A DNA stretch of 64,000 nucleotides from Anaerobacillus isosaccharinicus (GTDB lineage: Bacteria; Bacillota; Bacilli; Bacillales; Anaerobacillaceae), in the NCBI RefSeq assembly GCF_001866075.3, contig NZ_CP063356.1, positions 762,164-826,163 on the forward strand, read 5' to 3'. The position numbers and the translations under genes are program-made. Below are positions 1 to 8,100 of the stretch, piece by piece (position 1 is the stretch's first letter; every line of letters starts with the position of its first letter). The notes beneath the pieces were generated by a model. The model did not search any database. It saw only the letters and a program-made list of their open reading frames with translations, and had not been told where the DNA came from.

Positions 1-492
1 GTGAGAGAGATCCCCTTGCCACAGTGTATTTACTTTCGCATGGGCAAATCGTCTTCTTTCAGGAGATGTTGATACATTTTTTCCATTTAGCTTGTTTTTT
101 CGTATTAAACGATTTATAGTACTATATGAAACTTGATTTTTGTAGATCTCTCCCTGTTCAATCAGTTGTTCGTAGAAGACACTAATGGGCATGTGGAGAG
201 ATTTTTTTCGTAGTTCGAGAATATGATCTTGATCTTCTGGAGTTAATCTTCTTGAATTACCTTGGTCCGAACGTTTCTTTGGTTTTAGTGCATCAAAGCC
301 GTATCTCCGATAATGAAGGAGCCATTCTTGAACCGTTTTAGCTGCGATTTTCCGCTCACCATAGTATGGGATAGAATGACTTTTTGCCTCTATTTCAACC
401 CAATATCCCTTCGGTTCTACTTGCCCATTTAGCAGTGGGGCGATAATTCCATAACGAAATAAAGCGATTTGTTCACGTATTTTATCTTCCAT
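1..492 (-). CDS. Transposase (IS481-like, HTH plus start of DDE integrase core), cut by window edge
   Basis: The frame is open from ATG at 492 to the window edge (164 codons, no stop). An AGGAGG site sits just upstream of the ATG. The product reads as a winged or homeodomain-like HTH transposase N-terminus: a helical domain ending in a KTVQEWLLHYRRYGFDALKP stretch, a second HTH (VSYSTINRLIRKN), then HAKVNTLWQGDLSH, which looks like the start of an rve/DDE core where the first catalytic Asp falls. The DDE domain itself lies outside the window. It is co-directional with the DUF6431 gene 134 bp upstream, and such pairs recur together in Bacillaceae, so the two probably form one insertion element. 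The family name is inferred from memory of the domain pattern. Confidence 0.75.
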   Translation of the reverse strand, partial: MEDKIREQIALFRYGIIAPLLNGQVEPKGYWVEIEAKSHSIPYYGERKIAAKTVQEWLLHYRRYGFDALKPKKRSDQGNSRRLTPEDQDHILELRKKSLHMPISVFYEQLIEQGEIYKNQVSYSTINRLIRKNKLNGKNVSTSPERRRFAHAKVNTLWQGDLSH

Positions 493-625
493 GGATTTCT
501 TCCTCCTTTTAGTAGAAGGACGACCGGTCATCCATGCTTTTATTCTACTTTTTTCGCCATAAATAGAAAATGAAAACGTTATGTGGAATCTTCAATATAT
601 TTTTTAAACGCCAAATATGCTAAAA

Positions 626-1150
626 TTAAAGTGCCATAAAGTGTTTCTTTAAATGACCCTGGCTCCTTCGCAAGAAGGAGGATTCGCCAAAATCTTGGAT
701 CATTTTTAAATATTTTATGGCTTCTTTTTTTTGATCATCTGAGAAACTAAGGGCATAATCCAAATCAGAAAAATAAGTATGAACCCATTTAAGAATACTT
801 ACATAACGTTTGAAATGAAAATTTACTAATTGACGACGATCGAACGCTTTCTTTTTTAGTAGACGTTGTTCAACTCCTTGAACAATAGTATGTAAAGTAT
901 GCTGGAAATGCGGGATGAGAAAGTCAGGAATGATTGAAAATGTAGTTTTACAGTGTTTGCACTTCAAACGACAAATAGGAATACTTATTGCCCCCTTTTC
1001 AGTAATTCCAAACCTCATATAAAACCCATGACGATATAGTTTCCCCCGCCCCTTACACTCAGAACAAAACTCAATAATCGGGAATTCATTTTCTTTCCCT
1101 CTTAATTCATACTCTTGTAATCCGATTCCAAAATCATGAATAATGACCAT
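626..1150 (-). CDS. DUF6431-like zinc-ribbon protein, transposase partner
   Basis: A 174-residue protein with two CxxC pairs near its N-terminus (FCSECKG and LKCKHCK). Together these make a four-cysteine zinc ribbon, followed by a helical, basic C-terminal half. I recognise this as the DUF6431 type of small protein that commonly precedes an IS481-like transposase gene in Bacillus relatives. Its job is unknown; DNA binding or transposase assistance is a guess from the zinc ribbon. It runs toward the partial transposase at the window start. The right boundary of the element is probably between about 1190 and 1260, where the truncated recombinase begins. Confidence 0.6.
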   Translation of the reverse strand: MVIIHDFGIGLQEYELRGKENEFPIIEFCSECKGRGKLYRHGFYMRFGITEKGAISIPICRLKCKHCKTTFSIIPDFLIPHFQHTLHTIVQGVEQRLLKKKAFDRRQLVNFHFKRYVSILKWVHTYFSDLDYALSFSDDQKKEAIKYLKMIQDFGESSFLRRSQGHLKKHFMAL

Positions 1151-1260
1151 AAAAAACTCCCCCTTTTAATATGCAAAAAATTTAGCACATAATCTCGGGA
1201 GAGTATATAGTTTATTCTGGTGTAATTTGAAAAAAATGCGATCAAACGAGAAGAAATAAA

Positions 1261-2574
1261 GTGACTGTCTACAGTATTAAAGGGAAGTACGATATTATCT
1301 TATCTAAAGAACTTTCTAGACTTGCTAGGAATGTGCCATTGGCATATAAAATTCGAGATATGGTAGAACGTTATGACCTTGAATTAATTACTCTTGATGG
1401 CGCAATCAACACAATTGAAAAGAAAGGTAATATGTTTGGTTTATATGCTTGGATCTACGAGTTAGAGGCTCAAAATACCAGCGAACGTTTAAAGCTAATG
1501 TTTAAAACAAAAGCTCAAATAGGAGAGTTTAATGGTTCACACCCACCGTATGGGTATGAGGTTATTAAAAAAAAACTTGTAATTCGAAAAGACCAAACTC
1601 CAAATGTTGTTCGGAGAATTTTTGAAGAGTATATAAGTGGCAAAGGTTTCGACGCAATAGCGAGAGGGCTATATAACGATGATGTTACAACTCCATCACA
1701 ACTAGCTGAAAAGACTAATGCAACTACAAAATGGCACGGATCGTCAGTTAGAAAAATACTTGAAAACCCTCACTATATGGGGATCCTTAAACAATGTCGA
1801 GATCATAAGCCAACTGTAACTAGCAAGAAAAGGAAACACAACTCTATATCTGATCAAGTCGTAATAGAAAATAGTCACGAACCCATAGTTCCTATTGAAG
1901 ACTTTCTAGTAGTACAAGAACTTATAAAAAGTAGAAAGAGAACAAGGCCACAAAGTGAAAAATACTTATTTACGAATACTGCTTTTTGTAGTGACTGTGG
2001 TAGGGGTATGCACTTTAAAAAGAACAGAAAAGGTTATATTTGTGGGAACTACAATAAGCATGGAATTAAAGCTTGTAGTAACCATTATATTTCCCAAACC
2101 TCCCTTACTGATATTGTTTTAACCGACCTCAATAGAATTTCTAACAAAATAAACAAGAATAATTACTACCAAAGTCTGATTAAAGAAATAACATTAAATA
2201 AAGAACAGATGCGAGAAATTCTTGAAACTAACATCAATGAGTTAGAAGCAAAAAAAAGAGACAAAACCAATTTGGTCATTGCCCTCTCGAACGGAATTAT
2301 TTCAAACGATGACTATCAATTAGCTATCAACTCCTTGAATGAAGTAATTACAAATATAGTGAACGAAAACAGGAAACTAAATAAAGAACTCGAACATCAA
2401 GATATCGAAAAAGACTTAAAAGAATTTAAGAAGAATTTGTCTTCTTTTACAGACTTACAAGTAGTTACTCCTGAATTACTTCACACTTTAATTGATAGAA
2501 TAGAAATAAAAGCAGACGGAACAACTAAGATCCACTATCGTTTTAATGAACCTACTGATCCACCTGCTTATTAA
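1261..2574 (+). pseudogene. Large serine recombinase, N-terminally truncated
   Basis: The open frame (from about 1231; first GTG at 1261) enters the resolvase domain at GKYDIILSKELSRLARN, which in this family lies 60-70 residues after the start. The catalytic-serine segment (Y-x-R-V-S type) is therefore missing. The rest is intact: the end of the resolvase domain with its helix E, a Recombinase domain (around GFDAIARGLYNDD and SVRKILENPHYMGIL), a zinc ribbon with cysteines in AFCSDCGRG and the KACSNHYI region, a coiled-coil stretch and a short C-terminal tail. No ribosome binding site precedes the GTG. The break coincides with the right side of the transposase/DUF6431 element. It was probably the integrase of a genomic island or phage and is probably inactive. 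Confidence 0.8.
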
Positions 2575-2940
2575 TTTCGGTAAATCTATCTTAATTCTAT
2601 CAACGCACAGCACTCCACATGTCAGGAGTGTATGTGGCAACACATGAGATGTTGGTGAGTTTTACGTATTAATTAGTATAAAATAAATTATCCCTCATTT
2701 AAACTGCCGGTTGATTGAGGCAGATATAATGGTGATTAAATTTTTCTTGCTAAACAAAAAAATTCATTACTTTACTAATTCATTCATTATCTCGACTTTC
2801 TTTTCAGCAATTCTAGCATTAAACAAATTATCAGATGAATGTTCGAATTATCCTCCTAATCGGCATACGAAAAAATGAAATTGCTAGAAACTCTCCTAAA
2901 TCCACGAATTACCATTATTTGACTTCACTATCTCACTTTG
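2575..2940. other. Intergenic 366 bp between recombinase remnant and CBASS operon
   Basis: AT-rich and without a convincing gene. A short open stretch on the minus strand (about 2773-2850) would encode some 25 residues ending in MNELVK but has no start codon, so it may be the tail of a deleted gene. A serine-integrase attachment half-site would be expected near the end of the recombinase gene, but none can be defined from this sequence alone. Confidence 0.4.
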
Positions 2941-3777
2941 TTAATTGATAGTTGAAGCATCAAATCTATATTTAATAATTTGATTAAAGTTCTTACTTCT
3001 TATTTCTTCGACTACCATATCTATTTGAATTAACATCGAATTAAATAGAGTATGTACTCTTTCCTCTTCATTTTTAAGATTAGGGATAACAAATCTGATA
3101 AATCCTGTTTCCATAACTAAAATGTATTCATTGATACTTGTTAAAGATATAATAGAGTTTATTGCTCCAGTGAAAATTTGTGATAGTGCTGCATTGTATA
3201 TGTCATACCCGGTAGGAGCGAAATTAATAAATCCGCTGACTTTGAAACCCGATATTTTTTCTAATGCATTTTTATAAATTGTAATCTCTATACCGTCTGT
3301 TGATGTAACTCTAGATAAAGGATCAATAACTTTTTTACCTTTTTGCTGAACTCCCACATAGTTATCACTTTGACCGATGATAGTCATCAAAAGAAACTCT
3401 ATTTCCATTCTTGTATCCTTTAACATATTACTTAACAATTTTCTATCATCGATTGATGGTGTTGGCATCGCTTCAGGATGAGTATGCCACTCCCCTAAAT
3501 AAATCCTCTCTCCTTGGGAGTTATTCCAAGCGTCCTCTATTATTTTTTGGGCCTTTTTTACATTTCTAAAAAAGTAATATCTGCCTGACTTGTCTTCTCG
3601 TGAAGGCTCTGACACAGTATCTACTAATACTAAATCTTTATAAACTTTCCCTAAGAGTATCCCGCCTGATTCATGTTGATTCTTTTTAATTTGCTTATAG
3701 GATACAAAGGTTTTAACAACTTCTTTTGTAAACACAACTTGGCTATAACCAAATTTATAAATCACTTTAATCAACAC
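2941..3777 (-). CDS. cap3: CBASS Cap3: JAB/JAMM-family deconjugating peptidase
   Basis: A 278-residue protein with a JAMM metalloprotease signature: Glu36 in HESGGILLG, His98-x-His100 in GEWHTHP, then Ser108-x-x-Asp111. In type II CBASS, Cap3 removes the nucleotide cyclase from conjugates built by Cap2 and so tunes the response. It is the last gene of the operon and overlaps cap2 by 11 bp. The start is GTG at 3777; a TTG one codon later is equally possible. The C-terminal 120 residues after the JAB core show no domain I recognise. Family and role are established for CBASS operons; activity here is inferred from intact metal ligands. Confidence 0.88.
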   Translation of the reverse strand: MLIKVIYKFGYSQVVFTKEVVKTFVSYKQIKKNQHESGGILLGKVYKDLVLVDTVSEPSREDKSGRYYFFRNVKKAQKIIEDAWNNSQGERIYLGEWHTHPEAMPTPSIDDRKLLSNMLKDTRMEIEFLLMTIIGQSDNYVGVQQKGKKVIDPLSRVTSTDGIEITIYKNALEKISGFKVSGFINFAPTGYDIYNAALSQIFTGAINSIISLTSINEYILVMETGFIRFVIPNLKNEEERVHTLFNSMLIQIDMVVEEIRSKNFNQIIKYRFDASTIN

Positions 3778-5539
3778 TTTCTTGGTAATATTCTAATTCA
3801 GTAATCCTGACCGAGAAATCGTCTGCTCCTAACCATCGTGGAGACAATATTCGCTTATTTTTCTTTTGTTCTGATAAATTGCCTAGCCAAGTTAATACCT
3901 TACTTTCTTTTCCTTCATTATTTAGTTGCTGTTGAATAAACATTAAGACCTCAATAATAAACTTTTTAAGTTCTAATACCCCATAAGGCACATAAGAAGT
4001 GTTGCAACCCAGTTCCTTTTTTGAATACAAATTCCCGTTTTTTAAGACTTGATACTTATAAAAACCATCCCTAAAAAGTTTCTTAAGACTCGTAATGTTA
4101 CCAGAAGCATTCCATACTGCATGACCACCTGCTAAATATGGTTCTACCCAAATATTTATTATCGGTTTGCTAATTATCTTCTTTTTTTGTAACTCATCTA
4201 ACCTTACCTCTGTAGGTGTATTACTTATTGCTACTATAATAAAGTCATATGAATTTAATGAATTTGGATAAGTTTGTAACAAGGATAAAACATTATCATT
4301 ACAAACATGGATGTTGCTTGTTGGATAATGCCTTCTTAGCCTATTTTTTATTGCTTCTGTTTTCTTATTCCCTACTTGGTCAGCACCACATAGATGCCTA
4401 TTAATGTTTTCAAAATTTAAATTGTCAGGGTCAATCAGTAGTAAATCCTCTATGCCAATATCCATTAAACCTTGTGCTATATGGCTTCCAACTGCTCCAC
4501 AACCTATAATAGCAACTTTTTTACCAGTGTTTTCAGTTTTCCCATCGCCACCACGAGTTTTTAACCTAGTTGTCCTAACGTCTTTCACTGAGTACTTATT
4601 TAACTCCATATTGGGGAATTCTTTAATTAACTCTAGCCAACCATTTTGGCTATCCTTCCTGAACCCTTTTAGACCTGTTTGGATTTTTCTTTTCCCTTTA
4701 TACTTAGATACAACTTTTTTATATGGTTTAACATGCTCCCATAGACCCCACGTATATTGATTTTGTAATTTCATTGAAAATAGTATTTTAGTAGGTCTCT
4801 GATGCTTTGATAGATAAGTGAAATAATCCTTACGATTATTACTTTCTTTTAGTAAATTCGTTATATCTTTATTAAATTTAGGAAAAGGATAATTCATTGG
4901 TTCGTTTAAAGGGATATAAAATAGACTAATTATCTCTTCCTCATTAAATGTTCCACCTATATTTAGAAGCCATTTTATTGCTTCGCTTCTTTTATCAGCT
5001 ATTATTCCCTTCTCAAGCCAATTCTGAAACTTAAATGGGATTAGACATACCTCTTTAGAAACTTCGGAAGGTTCTACAATAGATATGTAAAACCCTCTGC
5101 TTTCTTGTGCCCAATATGTTTCCATTTCGTCTACATAATCATCATGGTTTTGTCCTGATTTACCTTTTAAGAGTAATTCTTTAGCCTTTTGAATTGTTGC
5201 ATCTAATACCCCAGTTGGATTTTCAGGATTAGGACTTGCTAAAACATCGTCAAAGACACAAAGTGTCTTAAAAATATCTAAATGCGGCAAGGGATATAAC
5301 TTTGTAAAACTATCTTCATCTAATTTAACTTTTGGAAACGAATCAGGGAAATTAAAGGGTATGCAAATTAATAGGTTAAAATCCTCTTTCTCTATCGAAA
5401 TTGTTATTTTTAGAGTTATAGGATATCTAATGGGATTTTCCGACTCAACTTTAATTGCTCCATAGTAACGTTCAAGATAAAAAACTGATTCATTTCTAAT
5501 ATTGTTATAAACTACTGATAAATTATGACGATCTTCCAT
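3767..5539 (-). CDS. cap2: CBASS Cap2: E2-E1 fusion conjugating enzyme
   Basis: A 590-residue protein joining an N-terminal E2-like domain to a C-terminal ThiF/E1-like adenylation domain. The E2 active-site cysteine is probably Cys94 (DIFKTLCVFDD). The E1 Rossmann loop is GCGAVG at 346-351, followed by LLLIDPDNLNFENINRH, the usual adenylation-site signature. Cys512 in a GCNTSYVPYG motif fits the E1 catalytic cysteine. In type II CBASS this enzyme ligates the C-terminus of the cyclase to targets, priming it for signal production. The gene overlaps the cyclase gene by 17 bp and cap3 by 11 bp, which indicates translational coupling. Length and architecture are as expected for Cap2. Confidence 0.9.
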   Translation of the reverse strand: MEDRHNLSVVYNNIRNESVFYLERYYGAIKVESENPIRYPITLKITISIEKEDFNLLICIPFNFPDSFPKVKLDEDSFTKLYPLPHLDIFKTLCVFDDVLASPNPENPTGVLDATIQKAKELLLKGKSGQNHDDYVDEMETYWAQESRGFYISIVEPSEVSKEVCLIPFKFQNWLEKGIIADKRSEAIKWLLNIGGTFNEEEIISLFYIPLNEPMNYPFPKFNKDITNLLKESNNRKDYFTYLSKHQRPTKILFSMKLQNQYTWGLWEHVKPYKKVVSKYKGKRKIQTGLKGFRKDSQNGWLELIKEFPNMELNKYSVKDVRTTRLKTRGGDGKTENTGKKVAIIGCGAVGSHIAQGLMDIGIEDLLLIDPDNLNFENINRHLCGADQVGNKKTEAIKNRLRRHYPTSNIHVCNDNVLSLLQTYPNSLNSYDFIIVAISNTPTEVRLDELQKKKIISKPIINIWVEPYLAGGHAVWNASGNITSLKKLFRDGFYKYQVLKNGNLYSKKELGCNTSYVPYGVLELKKFIIEVLMFIQQQLNNEGKESKVLTWLGNLSEQKKNKRILSPRWLGADDFSVRITELEYYQESVD

Positions 5540-6503
5540 GATTACCTATTACTGCTGGAGTTGATGTTTGGAAAGCATATCCTTTGTTTACTCTTTCCTC
5601 TTCTGGTGGATTGGGTTTAGGAAACCTTTCTCCAAATATTTTTATCCAGATATCAGAAGCATCACTTTGTTTATCCTTCTCTAAAGCCTTTTGACCATTT
5701 GTAACAAGTGTAGACAACTTACTTAAGAAATTTGTTTTTGCCGTTTCTGACCAATCAGCCAATAGTTCCTCATCGGGGAAAACCGGTCTAGTTAGACTAA
5801 AAGAACTGTTTAGATTGTTATAAATCTCTTTTGCAATCGCTACAAATGCAGCGTCATCGTCGTCTTCATAACCTTCAATAAAGTAATTCGCTGCTAAGAT
5901 TGTAAACACCATTCCACTAGGGAATTTATCGTCCCCTTTTTTAAAATCCTTCCACGCTTTTAAATATCTAACTATACGCTTTAACTGATCGCCCTTTACG
6001 GTTACCTCATCATTAAACCAATTTGTTAATGCTTTGGGGTCGCTATCAATCCAGCCTTTTGTTTTATGAGCTAGTTTTGGATGGTCTGCATCATCGCCTT
6101 TAATATAAATTGGAAAGTCAATATGATAATCATTTTTGTAGATAATACGAATACAAGTATTTTTGTTAACAGGTGGCGTACTAGTATGTCCATCAACGGC
6201 TTTAAGAATCCAATTGTGTACCGTACTAGTTGCTGGCCATTCTTCTTCTTTCTTACTAGACAAGTGAACTAAATAAATGCCATCATCTATATCATACTCT
6301 CCTTCTATTGGTTCAATTGTAGTGTTCATCATATAAGAACCTTGACCCCAAAATTTAGGGTTTGAAACTTCTAATGTATTATCGAAATAACTTTGAATTT
6401 TTGTTCTTAGTGCATTTCGTGATTTTCGTAGTGATTTCTTTTTTTCAGACTTCAACTTAATTTTGTTATTAAATTCGATAAATAAATGATTACATTGTGC
6501 CAA
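5523..6503 (-). CDS. CBASS CD-NTase (cyclic oligonucleotide synthase)
   Basis: A SMODS-type nucleotidyltransferase of 327 residues when started at TTG 6503, which is preceded by AGGTGAGG. The open frame reaches an ATG at 6521, but the family's usual MA-x-C-H-x-x-F beginning matches the TTG. Catalytic features are present: the Gly55-Ser56 motif (FWGQGSYMMNT), the metal-binding Asp71 and Asp73 (GEYDIDDGIYL) and a third Asp129 (YHIDFPIYI). On phage infection such enzymes make a cyclic di- or trinucleotide that activates the effector. The product cannot be predicted from the sequence alone. The C-terminus ends GNHGRSS, consistent with a tail free for Cap2-mediated conjugation. It overlaps capV by 14 bp. 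Confidence 0.9.
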   Translation of the reverse strand: MAQCNHLFIEFNNKIKLKSEKKKSLRKSRNALRTKIQSYFDNTLEVSNPKFWGQGSYMMNTTIEPIEGEYDIDDGIYLVHLSSKKEEEWPATSTVHNWILKAVDGHTSTPPVNKNTCIRIIYKNDYHIDFPIYIKGDDADHPKLAHKTKGWIDSDPKALTNWFNDEVTVKGDQLKRIVRYLKAWKDFKKGDDKFPSGMVFTILAANYFIEGYEDDDDAAFVAIAKEIYNNLNSSFSLTRPVFPDEELLADWSETAKTNFLSKLSTLVTNGQKALEKDKQSDASDIWIKIFGERFPKPNPPEEERVNKGYAFQTSTPAVIGNHGRSS

Positions 6504-7533
6504 CAGCCTCACCTCTAACATTCATATTTAGGTTATTTGTCTCAAAGAATTGAACTAACTGTGGATTATTAATCCATTTATAACTTGCCTCATGCCCTTT
6601 TCTCTCCAATAGAATAATAGATTTACTAGAAGCATTATCCAAACCAACTAATTTGCTCTCAAGGACAGTGAGTGGTTCACTCTCAATTCTTAGATAATTT
6701 CCATTCAACGATTTATTTAGATACTCTATATGATAGTGAGTCGAAATAGATTGTAAATCCATCATTAATGGAATTAGTTTGGTACTCCACAGTAATATAG
6801 ACCTGTTGTAAACTTTAAGTGGTTTTTCGAACGCGAAATTCTGATGTAGCGTTGATACTGATAGTAAACTGAATTTCTTGTAATCTTTACCATCTTTGTT
6901 AATAAAATAACGATATGCTTCTTGTATTCCATGTAAAGATGGATTATTTGAAAACAAACCTCCGTCAGCAAACTGATCGTCAGCATCCCTCATTGTTGCG
7001 ATTTCTTGTATAGGAAAATAAGTTGGTGCAGCCGCTGTCGCTAAAGCAACGTCTACTAAAAAGTGATTATTATCCCTATCCAATTCATCACTGTGATCAG
7101 TTTTAATTATGCAGGGAGTACCCTTAGTAATGTTAGATGTAGGTATGAGAACGTTTGTCTCACAATCTCTTATTCGTTTTTCACCAAAGACATCTTGAAG
7201 TGCATTTTTAAGCTCGCTTTCCCCATATTTGGAGGAAAATAATAATTGTTTAAAAAAACTTAAGGACTGATAAAGCTTGTTTTTATATGGAAAAATTAAT
7301 GGTCCTTTCTCTTTATATAAATTAACAACTTCAGTTGCAGGTATTCCGGCTGATAACGCAAGTGCAATAATCCCTCCTGTCGAAGTACCACAAATCAAAT
7401 CGAAATATTTATTTAATTTCCCGTATTTTCTTTCAAAATCTGCTAATATTACTGCTGAATATAATCCCTTAATTCCTCCACCATCGATAGATAAAATCCT
7501 AAAAGTTCCTATCTCTTTCACACCTTCCCACAC
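6490..7533 (-). CDS. capV: CBASS effector CapV: patatin-like phospholipase
   Basis: A 347-residue patatin-domain protein. The oxyanion-hole glycines lie at 18-23 (DGGGIKG), the nucleophile is Ser51 in GTSTG, and the dyad Asp is Asp190 in ADGGLFSNNP. CapV-type effectors are switched on by the cyclic nucleotide and degrade membrane phospholipids, killing the infected cell before phage release. It is the first gene of the four-gene operon capV, cyclase, cap2, cap3, the arrangement of classical type II CBASS. The start is GTG at 7533; GTG at 7521 is an alternative. A promoter-like sequence lies 74-103 bp upstream. All catalytic residues are present, so the effector looks functional. Confidence 0.9.
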   Translation of the reverse strand: MWEGVKEIGTFRILSIDGGGIKGLYSAVILADFERKYGKLNKYFDLICGTSTGGIIALALSAGIPATEVVNLYKEKGPLIFPYKNKLYQSLSFFKQLLFSSKYGESELKNALQDVFGEKRIRDCETNVLIPTSNITKGTPCIIKTDHSDELDRDNNHFLVDVALATAAAPTYFPIQEIATMRDADDQFADGGLFSNNPSLHGIQEAYRYFINKDGKDYKKFSLLSVSTLHQNFAFEKPLKVYNRSILLWSTKLIPLMMDLQSISTHYHIEYLNKSLNGNYLRIESEPLTVLESKLVGLDNASSKSIILLERKGHEASYKWINNPQLVQFFETNNLNMNVRGEAVGTM

Positions 7534-7606
7534 TTTTCTTTTTCCCTGTATAACTTTAAGCTGGCAAGATTTATCGGGTATAAAACTTGTAATATTTTGT
7601 AATTTA

Positions 7607-7636
7607 ATTGTACCAAAATTTAGTAGTTTATTGCAA
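7607..7636 (-). promoter_or_regulatory. Candidate sigma-A promoter for the CBASS operon
   Basis: On the minus strand TTGCAA (7636-7631) and TACAAT (7612-7607) are separated by 18 bp, with a TGG extension just before the -10 box. It lies 74 bp upstream of the capV GTG. This is a sequence match only; other AT-rich hexamers exist nearby. Confidence 0.4.
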
Positions 7637-8100
7637 TGAATGAAAACATATATTCCCTAATAATAATACTTACTATCCTTTTATTGTTCGATTTATTCCT
7701 CACTGAATAATTAAATTATCGTCATTCGAATAGAGTGCAATAAATAAAAGGTACCAATAACAAAGTACCTTTAAAATGATTTACAATTTTTTTTAGCACT
7801 TATATGAACTAGAACACCCTATCAAAAAAATCTTACTCACCATATTTATTAATGCCAATTGTAAAAAAAACTGGCTCTTAGCGTTTAAAACGTTCATTCT
7901 TATAAGCAAATTATTATTCTGTCGTTTAATTGATAACTATAATATTATTAAAACGTATTTTGAGTTTATTGATAGCTACTTCCATCTATGTTGGTTCTTT
8001 GCTTTGCATACACTCGGCACCTCCCTATTTTCCAAATAACGACAAATCATTTATGCTAAAGTAGGTATATTGATTTGTTTCTATACACCTTCTTCGTTGA
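7637..8100. other. Intergenic region between Wadjet and CBASS operons
   Basis: Very AT-rich with no supported gene on either strand. The only structured element is the hairpin at 7740-7772, listed as a terminator for the Wadjet operon. Confidence 0.4.
7740..7772 (-). terminator. Putative Rho-independent terminator after jetC
   Basis: Perfect 8-bp stem AAAGGTAC/GTACCTTT (7747-7754 with 7765-7772) and a 10-nt loop, followed on the minus strand by a T-rich run. It lies about 330 bp downstream of the jetC stop. Confidence 0.45.
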
